Shown piece after piece: positions 1-5,549 of a stretch of DNA of 5,549 nt. The translations under genes were made by a program, and so were the position numbers. The notes under the pieces were generated by a model. That model did no database searches and was not told where the DNA came from. It saw nothing but the letters and a program-made list of their open reading frames with translations. The DNA comes from Methanobacteriota archaeon (GTDB lineage: Archaea; Thermoplasmatota; Poseidoniia; Poseidoniales; Thalassarchaeaceae), in the NCBI GenBank assembly GCA_002685895.1, contig NYYK01000063.1, forward strand, positions 5,518-11,066. Direction: 5' to 3'. The first letter of the stretch is position 1. The number at the start of each line of letters is the position of its first letter.

Positions 1-74
1 GAAAAAAGCATGGGGGCAACTAGTAAACCTACCACTAAAGCAAGGGAAGTAGGGTCATCAACCGACCAATCCAC
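1..74 (-). CDS. Possible membrane protein, N-terminal fragment (third gene of the NiSOD cluster?)
   Basis: A minus-strand reading frame opens with GTG at 74-72, right after an in-frame TAA two codons upstream, and stays open to the window edge (24 codons). The predicted start is polar (DWSVDDPTS) and is followed by a hydrophobic run, LALVVGLLVAPMLF, that looks like a first membrane segment. It has the same orientation as sodN and sodX and begins about 41 bases after the sodX stop, so it could be co-transcribed. In several bacteria the sodN-sodX pair is followed by a putative nickel permease (sodT), which makes a transporter an attractive guess, but 24 residues cannot identify a family. The alternative is that these bases are non-coding, or hold the end of a plus-strand gene (short open tails end at 52 and 81). 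No clear Shine-Dalgarno site is visible. Confidence 0.3.
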   Translation of the reverse strand, partial: MDWSVDDPTSLALVVGLLVAPMLF

Positions 75-115
75 AAGTTAGGCGCACTCAACCATATTGA
101 TGAAGAGAACGGTTA

Positions 116-436
116 CTATTGGGAAGAAATAAGTATTCTGCCAAGTATTTGTTCTTTTGCGACCAAACCAAATGCGTGGCTATCAGTGGATCCTATCGGG
201 TCAGGATTATCCCCTTCGAGAAATACTCTTCCATCTGAACAAACCTCTGTAATACGCTTAATTACCCTTACAGATGGTTTCAATGGATGAATACAGAGAA
301 CTATTTCGTCGATACGAGGTTTTGTTGACTCATAATATCCGATTTCGCACATTACCTGCTCACCATCACATATGGTTGGCCACATACTATCGCCATTGAC
401 AATGACGGGGTGTGTTTGACAATTATTGCCGAACAT
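116..436 (-). CDS. sodX: Nickel-type superoxide dismutase maturation protease (S26 signal-peptidase-like)
   Basis: This is a small serine peptidase of the S26 family expected to cut the leader of NiSOD so that His1 becomes the N-terminus and can bind nickel. Numbered from the ATG at 436 (106 residues), the nucleophile motif is GDSMWPT with Ser17. The general-base Lys60 sits in VIKRI, and the late signature is EGDNP (74-78) followed by STDSHAFG (83-90). These are the conserved boxes of signal-peptidase-like enzymes in the correct order. There is no N-terminal membrane anchor, unlike secretory signal peptidases, so the enzyme is probably cytosolic; this agrees with processing of a protein that has no export signal. 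The gene starts 5 bases after the sodN stop, which suggests translational coupling. An upstream in-frame TTG at 460 would give 114 residues and overlap sodN by 19 bases; I prefer ATG because it removes a poorly conserved-looking extension. The assignment rests on the boxes plus adjacency to sodN. Confidence 0.87.
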   Translation of the reverse strand: MFGNNCQTHPVIVNGDSMWPTICDGEQVMCEIGYYESTKPRIDEIVLCIHPLKPSVRVIKRITEVCSDGRVFLEGDNPDPIGSTDSHAFGLVAKEQILGRILISSQ

Positions 437-441
437 TGCAC

Positions 442-894
442 TCAACTGGCACGTATCCAAGGCACATCAAGACCCTTCGCTGCCCAGAAAATATTGTGAA
501 TTTCCTCGCATGCATCTATCAACTCTTGAGCATGTTGATCAGACACCTCTACTTTACAAGCAGAGCATAATTTAGCAGCCTGCCAGAATTTATCATGAAG
601 GTTAGGAATAGATTCTAGATGTTGAGGCTTGAAGAAATCTGTCCATAGAATTAGTAACTCATCCTTACATTTCTGTGCTTCTTCTTCTTTGATTGCTGCA
701 TAACGAGACATTGTGTTTAGATATGCGATAAATTGGTCATTTGTTCCATTCGCAATTGGATTGTTTAAAGCGTTCATTTTGGTGGTCATTGATTGCACTG
801 CTTCAGCAGCGATTCTAGCAGATGCAGGGTCATAGACTCCGCAAGGCCCATCACAATGTGCTTCTGCTTCAATTGGTTCAATTTGGTCAGTCAT
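442..894 (-). CDS. sodN: Nickel superoxide dismutase precursor
   Basis: This gene encodes NiSOD, which converts superoxide to oxygen and hydrogen peroxide at a Ni(II)/Ni(III) centre; family members are homohexamers of four-helix bundles. The 150-residue precursor has a 12-residue acidic leader (MTDQIEPIEAEA) and then the nickel hook HCDGPCGVY at residues 13-21. After leader removal this gives His1, Cys2 and Cys6 as nickel ligands and Tyr9 at the active site. Further family landmarks are DPASAR, IKEEEAQ (68-74), LLILWTDFFKP (80-90) and the C-terminal IFWAAKG (135-141). The mature protein (138 residues) is longer than the Streptomyces enzyme (about 117), mainly through an expanded stretch around residues 41-63. 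Extra cysteines are C76, a CSAC pair (C110, C113) and C129. Positions matching Streptomyces Glu17 and Arg47 are Ala29 and Glu72 here (alignment from memory). GGAGGG at 911-906 lies 11 bases before the ATG and may be the ribosome site. sodX follows directly. Confidence 0.96.
   Translation of the reverse strand: MTDQIEPIEAEAHCDGPCGVYDPASARIAAEAVQSMTTKMNALNNPIANGTNDQFIAYLNTMSRYAAIKEEEAQKCKDELLILWTDFFKPQHLESIPNLHDKFWQAAKLCSACKVEVSDQHAQELIDACEEIHNIFWAAKGLDVPWIRAS
832..858 (-). other. NiSOD nickel-hook codons and propeptide cleavage point
   Basis: These codons encode precursor residues 13-21, HCDGPCGVY. The predicted cut is between Ala12 and His13. Known NiSOD chemistry uses the new N-terminal amine and the imidazole of His1, the backbone amide and thiolate of Cys2, and the thiolate of Cys6. 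All of these are present. The fourth hook residue is Gly, where Streptomyces has Leu. Confidence 0.93.
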
Positions 895-1016
895 ACTAAT
901 GCCTACCCTCCACTAACAGCAACAGATTATCAAACCTCGCGCGGTAACTGGTAACATTTGGATGATGGTGTATTTCGTAGCAATCTTGATTGAAGTCCGG
1001 TGTCCGCCGAGCAATA
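895..1016. promoter_or_regulatory. Divergent intergenic region between sodN and serA
   Basis: These 122 bases separate the two divergent genes and must hold both start regions. On the minus strand a TATA-like TTTGATAATC (about 934-925) lies 30-40 bases before the sodN ATG, and GGAGGG (911-906) is a possible ribosome site. The two would not both be used if the transcript started very near the ATG. A tandem repeat, GGTAACT/GGTAACA (943-956), sits upstream of the TATA-like element. For serA no convincing Shine-Dalgarno is seen before the ATG at 1017, so a leaderless or short-leader mRNA is possible. All assignments are by eye. Confidence 0.4.
943..956. repeat. Tandem 7-bp direct repeat GGTAACT GGTAACA
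   Basis: There are two head-to-tail heptamers that differ only in the last base. They lie in the sodN/serA intergenic region, on the upstream side of the TATA-like element of sodN. The position would suit a regulator site for sodN or serA, but two copies of a 6-base core can also arise by chance. Confidence 0.4.
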
Positions 1017-2006
1017 ATGGGGCGAGTTGCGGTCACTGACGGTATGGACGAAAATGCCATCAAACAACTAGAGGAAGCGGGGCACGAAGTAATTCTCAAC
1101 CACTACTCAAAAAGTGAGTTGGATAATGGCGTTCTTGGCGATTTTGATGCAGTGGTCATCAGAAGTGCCACCAAAATTACTGACAAGGTGATTAACTCTT
1201 CATCCGGTAGAAATGGCTCTCTCAAATTGATAGGAAGGGCTGGAGTTGGAATAGATAATATCGATATGAATGCAGCTACAAAATCAAAAATCGCTGTCTG
1301 TAACACGCCCTCGGCGTCAACCAATGCGGTAGTAGAATTGACCATTGGGCACCTGCTTTCTTGTGCCCGCCACATTACTACAGGTGATCGTACACTAAGA
1401 AGTAACGAATGGGCAAAAAAGAGTTTGCGGGGAACTGAACTTTCTGGGAAAAGGCTCGGCTTGATCGGTTTTGGAAGAATTGCTCAAGGCGTGGGGAAAC
1501 TAGCTCGCTCACTCGGAATGACTCTACACACATATGACCCCTACTTATCACCTGAGATTGCAGCAGATCAACACTGCACCCTGCACGATGATATCGATGA
1601 GGTATTCAGGTTGTGTACTCACATCTCAATTCATTGTAATCACTCCGATGAAACTCACCATTTGGTTAATTCAGAAAGAATACAGTTGATGCCACATGTT
1701 GGTATCGATGGAGTTCAATGTGGCAACCATCTTGTCAACTGTGCCCGCGGTGGAATTGTAGATGAGTTGGCGGTTTTGGAAGCACTTGAAAACGGTACAT
1801 TGGCCTCTGCTGCCCTTGATGTGTTTGAAGTTGAACCTGCTCTTGACAATCCACTAATTCATCACCGAAATTTCCACGGGACCCCACATATTGGTGCCGC
1901 CACATATGAAGCGCAAGCAAGAATAGGCCAAGAAATGGCAGCCCTAATCATTGACTTCCTAGAAGGAAGAAGACCCAAATCAATCCTAAACCCTCTTATC
2001 TTTTGA
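1017..2006 (+). CDS. serA: D-3-phosphoglycerate dehydrogenase, short form (D-isomer-specific 2-hydroxyacid dehydrogenase)
   Basis: The product probably oxidises 3-phosphoglycerate to 3-phosphohydroxypyruvate with NAD, the first step of phosphorylated serine synthesis, in the cytosol. In the 329 residues the substrate domain comes first, with IRSAT (48-52), where Arg49-Ser50 match the substrate-binding pair of PGDH, and the family motif GRAGVGIDNID (73-83). The Rossmann domain has GFGRIAQGVG (151-160), with Asp174 at the end of the second strand, as expected for NAD. Catalytic residues are Arg244 (CARGG), Glu273 (VFEVEP) and His291 (TPHIGA). The protein stops after ILNPLIF, so there is no C-terminal ACT serine-sensing domain and it is probably not feedback-inhibited in the E. 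coli way. About 8 extra residues (near 227-238) precede the NCARGG strand. I chose the ATG at 1017 because MGRVAVTDGMDE matches the usual start; an in-frame TTG at 990 would add 9 residues. A related 2-hydroxyacid dehydrogenase (for example glyoxylate or hydroxypyruvate reductase) cannot be excluded. Confidence 0.85.
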   Translation: MGRVAVTDGMDENAIKQLEEAGHEVILNHYSKSELDNGVLGDFDAVVIRSATKITDKVINSSSGRNGSLKLIGRAGVGIDNIDMNAATKSKIAVCNTPSASTNAVVELTIGHLLSCARHITTGDRTLRSNEWAKKSLRGTELSGKRLGLIGFGRIAQGVGKLARSLGMTLHTYDPYLSPEIAADQHCTLHDDIDEVFRLCTHISIHCNHSDETHHLVNSERIQLMPHVGIDGVQCGNHLVNCARGGIVDELAVLEALENGTLASAALDVFEVEPALDNPLIHHRNFHGTPHIGAATYEAQARIGQEMAALIIDFLEGRRPKSILNPLIF

Positions 2007-2007
2007 A

Positions 2008-4497
2008 TCACTCAAGTTTGTGCATCGCAGTTAATGCCTCTTTCAATTCTGATAAAACAGATGGAACCTCTACTCCCTCTATTGGAGAATTCAGCGAGAG
2101 TCCCGCATCCTTCTTGGCCTTCCAAGTCTCGGAATTAAACTCGACTAAAGCGGCTGTCAATCCTCGCAACCTACCACCTTCATCAGAATCAACAAGCGTG
2201 GGATCAGGGGGCGCAGGGAATTCTCGGACATCGACAGCCGAAACACCATACAGCGTAGTTGACAGATGGTGGCTGAAAAATGGGCAAATTGGAGAGAACA
2301 TTGTAAGTAAATCACGAACGATTCTGTGAATCGTCCAAGCAGCGGCAGAATCACCATCATAGAGTCTAGTCTTGGCCATCTCAAGCCAGTGACTTGGTAA
2401 TATTCCTGTTCCGAAATTCTTGATTGATTGAGCTGCTGTATAAATGTCAATTTCATTCCATGAATTATTGACTACCTTATTGAGGTCGCAAAATTCTGCG
2501 ATAATCCAACGGTCCGATGGAGGTAAATCGGATGGCAAGATATCCAAATCTTCAGGCACATCGAACTGGCTAGCAAAGCGTGCTACATTGAACAACTTGG
2601 TCAAAACCCCGTAATATTTGGCCTCAATCTCTTCAGGATTAATCTGAAAATCATCACCAACCTGAGCATCACAAGCCTTCCACAAACGGAAGCACTCGGA
2701 ACCGATTTTGTTTGCTTTCAACTGAACAGTCTTGTCTGGACCTTTCACCTTCCATGAACCAGTACGACCCCCAGCCCCACATTCAAGTACGGAATCTGCA
2801 TCAATTCCATTCCCAAGAGACTTGGACATCTTTCGACCCCATGGATCCATTCCAAGACCATCAATCCATACATTCTCAAACCCAGGTTTATCGAACAATA
2901 AAGCTGATTTCAGTAGTGTATAGTAAAGCCAAGTTCTCACAATTTCTTTGCCTTGAGGGCGGATTCCAGTGGGGAATGCCCGCTCAAATACTTCTGGTTC
3001 ATTCAAGTATCCAGAGACAAAAAGATTGGAATTGGACGAATCCATCCATGTATCAAACACCTTTTCCTCGCCCTCCATTTGTCCAAGCGACTCCGCCAAA
3101 GATTGATAATCACCCAAATCTTCTCTAGTTTCACGATCTAGAACTCTTGAATCACTTGGAGGATTTTCTCTCCACGGTTGAACATAAGCCCCCGGTTGTG
3201 GCACGGCAACCTTGCTTCCATCCTCGGAATACCAAATTGGGATTTCTGTGTGATACCACCTTCGCCTACTAATTGGCCAATCGATGGAAATGTTCTCCAT
3301 CCAATCAAGAAGAAATTGTTTGTTACGAGGGGGAATGAAATTGATTTCATCTGCTAGTTCAGCCAGCCTCTCCTGTTTGTGAGTTTGACGGACATACCAT
3401 TCTTTCAGTAGAATGATTTCGACGGGATTCTTTCCTCGCTCAGAAACTGGTACTTCCTGTTCTCTATCTTCAATAGAAACGATTCTGTCTGCAGCCTCTA
3501 GAGATGCTATGACATTCACCCTAGCATCTTTTACCGACATTCCTGAAAGTGGACCTGCTACTTCCGTCATGCAACCATCCAAACCGATAGCTTGGAATGG
3601 AGAGAGACCCAATTCTCTGAATACAGCAACGTCATTTTGGTCACCAAAGGAACAGACCATCAATACTCCAGAGCCGAATTCCAACTTAACAGAAGAATGT
3701 GTTTGAATTTCGACGCTGGTAGTACGACCAGACACTTCAACGGGCAAGTGTATCTGCTTACCGACAAGATGGCTATATCGGGCATCTTCGGGGTGGACTA
3801 CAACTACTCCGCAGGCGCAGATGAGTTCGGGACGTGTCGTGGAAATGATGACATCTTCACCGCTTTCGGTGGTCCATCTGACATCAACCAGTTGTGTCAT
3901 TCTTTGTAATCTCTCTACTTCAGCCTCAGCAATGGTGGTTCCTTCAATAGGGTCGTAGATATTTGGCCGTAGGTCCTCAACAATTTCTCCTCGTTTGAAA
4001 AGATCAACAAAAATTGCTTGGGTTATTGCGCGGTATTCCGGCGAATCGGTCAAATATTCCTTAGCAAAATCACAAGAAAGACCGACTCTACTTGCAGTGT
4101 CACGCATCGCTTGAGTAAACTCTTCAATGGCCTCTTGACACAACTTGAGGAATTCTGCTCGGTCGTAAGTTTTCATCTTCTTACCAGTGTTCTTCTCCAC
4201 TGTGAACTCAATATTGATGCCATTTCGGTCGACCCCCCAGGGGAAATATACTTCCTTTCCCATCAAACGTTGGCAACGTGCTATCACATCTATCATCGAA
4301 TACTGTGCAACTGCACCAATGTGCCATGTTCCACTAGGATATGGTGGGGGGGTATCAACAACAAATATTTCTTTATCTGAATTAGGATTGAATCCATAGC
4401 GATTATCGTAGGCTTTCTTGTCGGCGTAGTGCTCCTCCTGGATGCGCTTTTCTAAGTCAATCGTCCAACGCTTCTCGTTGATACGCGGCTTTGCCAT
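2008..4497 (-). CDS. valS: Valyl-tRNA synthetase, archaeal type
   Basis: This class I synthetase charges tRNA-Val and edits mischarged threonine. The 829-residue protein has the ATP-binding signature as HIGA (59-62) after PPPYPSGTW, the pattern of crenarchaeal-like ValRS. FPWGVDRNGINIE (85-97) follows. The CP1 editing domain spans about 195-345, with TTRPEL (220-225) and VCSFGDQNDV (281-290). The DWPISRRRWY strand (406-415), the DTWMDSS motif (482-488) and KMSKS (556-560, intact) complete the catalytic core. The anticodon-binding helical domain covers roughly 655-765. There is no long C-terminal coiled-coil arm as in bacteria, and the end is a short helix. Between KMSKS and the CFRLW helix lie about 24 extra residues (about 575-598). 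The ATG at 4497 is preceded by GGTGGG (4510-4505) with 7-base spacing. The gene is monocistronic as far as seen and convergent with serA, with only base 2007 between the stops. Confidence 0.96.
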   Translation of the reverse strand: MAKPRINEKRWTIDLEKRIQEEHYADKKAYDNRYGFNPNSDKEIFVVDTPPPYPSGTWHIGAVAQYSMIDVIARCQRLMGKEVYFPWGVDRNGINIEFTVEKNTGKKMKTYDRAEFLKLCQEAIEEFTQAMRDTASRVGLSCDFAKEYLTDSPEYRAITQAIFVDLFKRGEIVEDLRPNIYDPIEGTTIAEAEVERLQRMTQLVDVRWTTESGEDVIISTTRPELICACGVVVVHPEDARYSHLVGKQIHLPVEVSGRTTSVEIQTHSSVKLEFGSGVLMVCSFGDQNDVAVFRELGLSPFQAIGLDGCMTEVAGPLSGMSVKDARVNVIASLEAADRIVSIEDREQEVPVSERGKNPVEIILLKEWYVRQTHKQERLAELADEINFIPPRNKQFLLDWMENISIDWPISRRRWYHTEIPIWYSEDGSKVAVPQPGAYVQPWRENPPSDSRVLDRETREDLGDYQSLAESLGQMEGEEKVFDTWMDSSNSNLFVSGYLNEPEVFERAFPTGIRPQGKEIVRTWLYYTLLKSALLFDKPGFENVWIDGLGMDPWGRKMSKSLGNGIDADSVLECGAGGRTGSWKVKGPDKTVQLKANKIGSECFRLWKACDAQVGDDFQINPEEIEAKYYGVLTKLFNVARFASQFDVPEDLDILPSDLPPSDRWIIAEFCDLNKVVNNSWNEIDIYTAAQSIKNFGTGILPSHWLEMAKTRLYDGDSAAAWTIHRIVRDLLTMFSPICPFFSHHLSTTLYGVSAVDVREFPAPPDPTLVDSDEGGRLRGLTAALVEFNSETWKAKKDAGLSLNSPIEGVEVPSVLSELKEALTAMHKLE

Positions 4498-4642
4498 TCA
4501 GAATCCCACCAGGCCCCATCACACGTCAACTGCAAGGGTCCCCTAAGGCTTCGCCATATGTTGCTATTCAAGAGGATACCGCTTATCCCTCGATGTATTT
4601 TCAATAATATTCACAATTCGGCTAAACCCTACCTATGCAGAA

Positions 4643-4658
4643 TCACGCGTAAGCGTGG
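4643..4658 (+). other. Short hairpin with GTAA (GNRA-type) loop in the MMPL leader
   Basis: CACGC (4644-4648), GTAA and GCGTG (4653-4657) form a perfect 5-bp stem, extended by a T-G wobble at 4643/4658. In RNA the loop would be GUAA, a stable GNRA tetraloop. It lies about 46 bases before the GTG start. It could be a leader structure or a protein-binding palindrome. There is no T-run behind it, so it is not a typical terminator. Confidence 0.45.
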
Positions 4659-4692
4659 ACATTTGGCTGAGAGGTTAAAGGGTGAATTGATT

Positions 4693-4698
4693 GAGGAG
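4693..4698 (+). promoter_or_regulatory. Shine-Dalgarno site of the MMPL gene
   Basis: GAGGAG is followed by TGAT, a close match to the anti-anti-SD AGGAGGTGAT. It sits 6 bases before the GTG at 4705 but only 3 bases before the in-frame TTG at 4702, so it favours GTG as the start codon. An in-frame TGA at 4699-4701 closes the frame upstream. Confidence 0.6.
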
Positions 4699-4704
4699 TG
4701 ATTG

Positions 4705-5549
4705 GTGGAGAACATCTCAGATAGAGAGATTGACGACGATGTGCTTTCAAAAGCACCCACCAAGCAACTTACTGGCAAGATATTAGCCACTACTGATAAA
4801 GTCAAAGAAAAACTCGGTGATATTGATGCTGATAATGCTATGGAAGTTATTCTTGCAGCTCCTCGTAGACTCAAGAAAGAACTACGAAAGATGTCCGTTA
4901 TTGGAACACTTACTCGCTTCCCAGCACCTACTGTTGCTATATGTCTCCTTATCACCATGTTCTTCCTATTTCATTCGGGCATTTTGGATAAATGGACCGG
5001 TACAACTTCCCTAAATGTCAATGGCGACCTAGAAGTCTATCTGCCTGATGATTCTAGAGTGAAAGATGATATCGCCACTATCGAAGAAGATTGGACTACT
5101 AATGCCATGATTATTTATGTGGAATCAGAAAATCAAGGCGTCACTGATGTGGCCATTCTCAAACAGTTAGACCTTATTGAAAGACAACTGAATAAAGTTG
5201 TTTCAGATGGAGGGGAAGAAGACGGGATTATCTACATATTATCTATATCAACTGTTGTCAAAGAAGTGAATTCTTCTGCTCCGAGAGTTGCAAAAGCGTT
5301 TGTTACTAATGCATTGGGGGATGAAGATCTCTCACAACAAATAAATGACCAAATCGATGACCTTGGCGACACTCTTGGCGGTTACAGCATCCCTGATGAC
5401 CAGAATCGTGTCAATCAGATTATTGGCGAATTGCCACCCAATGCTAAAGACAAACTATACCGCGATGTTGGTGCTGGAGCCCTAGAACAAGTTGGCTTCC
5501 CCAATAGAGGCGTCATAGTGGTAGGGGTTGTTGACACCGGATTCCACGC
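4705..5549 (+). CDS. MMPL/RND family membrane transporter, N-terminal part (cut by window end)
   Basis: The frame is open from GTG at 4705 to the window edge, giving 281 residues without a stop. Residues 1-72 are charged and probably cytosolic, including PRRLKKELRKM at 53-63. One membrane helix follows at about 75-94 (PTVAICLLITMFFLFHSGIL). The rest is a large extracytoplasmic region with the hallmarks of the MMPL/RND porter domain: NGDLEVYLPDDSRV, IEEDWTTNAMIIYVES, a VTDVAILKQLDLIERQL helix and the IIYILSIS strand. The remaining membrane helices would lie beyond the window. Archaeal relatives are annotated as RND or hydrophobe exporters, or as SecD/F-like proteins; the substrate is unknown. 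The GAGGAG site at 4693-4698 and the upstream in-frame TGA fix the start at GTG 4705 or TTG 4702; internal ATGs (codons 46 and 63) would remove part of the charged N-terminus. Confidence 0.82.
   Translation, partial: MENISDREIDDDVLSKAPTKQLTGKILATTDKVKEKLGDIDADNAMEVILAAPRRLKKELRKMSVIGTLTRFPAPTVAICLLITMFFLFHSGILDKWTGTTSLNVNGDLEVYLPDDSRVKDDIATIEEDWTTNAMIIYVESENQGVTDVAILKQLDLIERQLNKVVSDGGEEDGIIYILSISTVVKEVNSSAPRVAKAFVTNALGDEDLSQQINDQIDDLGDTLGGYSIPDDQNRVNQIIGELPPNAKDKLYRDVGAGALEQVGFPNRGVIVVGVVDTGFH

Larger units (their letters stand above)
4498..4704. promoter_or_regulatory. Divergent intergenic region between valS and the MMPL gene
   Basis: These 207 bases contain no convincing gene. On the plus strand an AT-rich box, TCAATAATATTCAC (4601-4614), is the best TATA candidate and would place a transcript start near 4630-4640, giving a leader of about 70 bases that contains the hairpin at 4643-4658. 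On the minus strand GGTGGG (4510-4505) suits the valS start; its TATA box is not clear, and CATATG near 4556-4561 is only a weak option. Confidence 0.4.

Noticed and set aside
437..460. Upstream TTG start for sodX that overlaps sodN by 19 bases
   Set aside because: Possible, but the added residues carry no family motif and the ATG at 436 gives a clean 5-base spacing.
990..1016. Upstream TTG start for serA
   Set aside because: It would add MKSGVRRAI before a typical PGDH N-terminus; ATG at 1017 fits the family better and leaves more room for the divergent promoters.
2003..2329. Plus-strand frame starting at the end of serA
   Set aside because: It is antisense to the valS 3' end, rich in Ser/Thr/Pro without motifs, and best explained as a mirror of valS codons.
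3592..3909. Open plus-strand frames inside valS (also near 2712-3128 and 4018-4380)
   Set aside because: They lie wholly antisense to a strongly conserved gene and their translations show no domain or family pattern.
4312..4323. HIGA instead of HIGH in the ValRS signature looked like a damaged active site
   Set aside because: Crenarchaeal-type ValRS commonly has HxGA followed by VA.Y at this place, KMSKS is intact and the frame is unbroken, so this is a lineage feature.
4662..4681. TGGCTGAGAGGTTAAAGG resembles the D-arm of a serine or leucine tRNA
   Set aside because: No acceptor stem, no 5+7+5 anticodon arm and no T-arm follow; the next bases are the ribosome site and the MMPL coding region. 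A remnant of a tRNA gene cannot be excluded but is not supported.
4629..4958. Minus-strand frame opposite the start of the MMPL gene
   Set aside because: It is antisense to the clearly conserved MMPL frame, with a Ser-rich low-information translation.

Overview
The window looks like chromosomal DNA of a moderately low-GC marine archaeon, most likely a Marine Group II/III (Poseidoniales-like) euryarchaeon. The evidence is an archaeal-type valyl-tRNA synthetase (HIGA signature, no bacterial C-terminal arm), the start of an MMPL/RND-type membrane protein of the archaeal style, very tight gene packing, and Shine-Dalgarno-like sites ahead of some genes only. The lineage call is an inference from protein style and was not tested by any search.

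Layout. Bases 1-894 (minus strand) hold a nickel superoxide dismutase cassette. sodN comes first (894 to 442) and encodes a precursor with an intact nickel hook behind a 12-residue leader. Five bases later comes sodX (436 to 116), a small soluble S26-type peptidase expected to remove that leader. About 41 bases further on, a hydrophobic reading frame (74 to 1) may be the start of a third, membrane-protein gene that leaves the window. Bases 895-1016 are a short divergent intergenic region with a tandem 7-bp repeat. Bases 1017-2006 (plus) encode a short, ACT-less D-3-phosphoglycerate dehydrogenase-like enzyme. One base separates its stop from the stop of the convergent valS gene (4497 to 2008, minus). 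Bases 4498-4704 are a second divergent intergenic region with an AT-rich box and a GTAA-loop hairpin. From 4705 (plus) runs the N-terminal part of an MMPL/RND family protein, cut by the window edge.

How the genes work together. The only evident functional unit is sodN-sodX: maturation of NiSOD requires exact exposure of His1, and the processing protease is encoded directly behind its substrate. serA (serine biosynthesis), valS (translation) and the MMPL gene are housekeeping or envelope genes with no evident link to it. The most interesting feature is the NiSOD cassette in a probable archaeon, with an unusual second-sphere pair next to the nickel hook.
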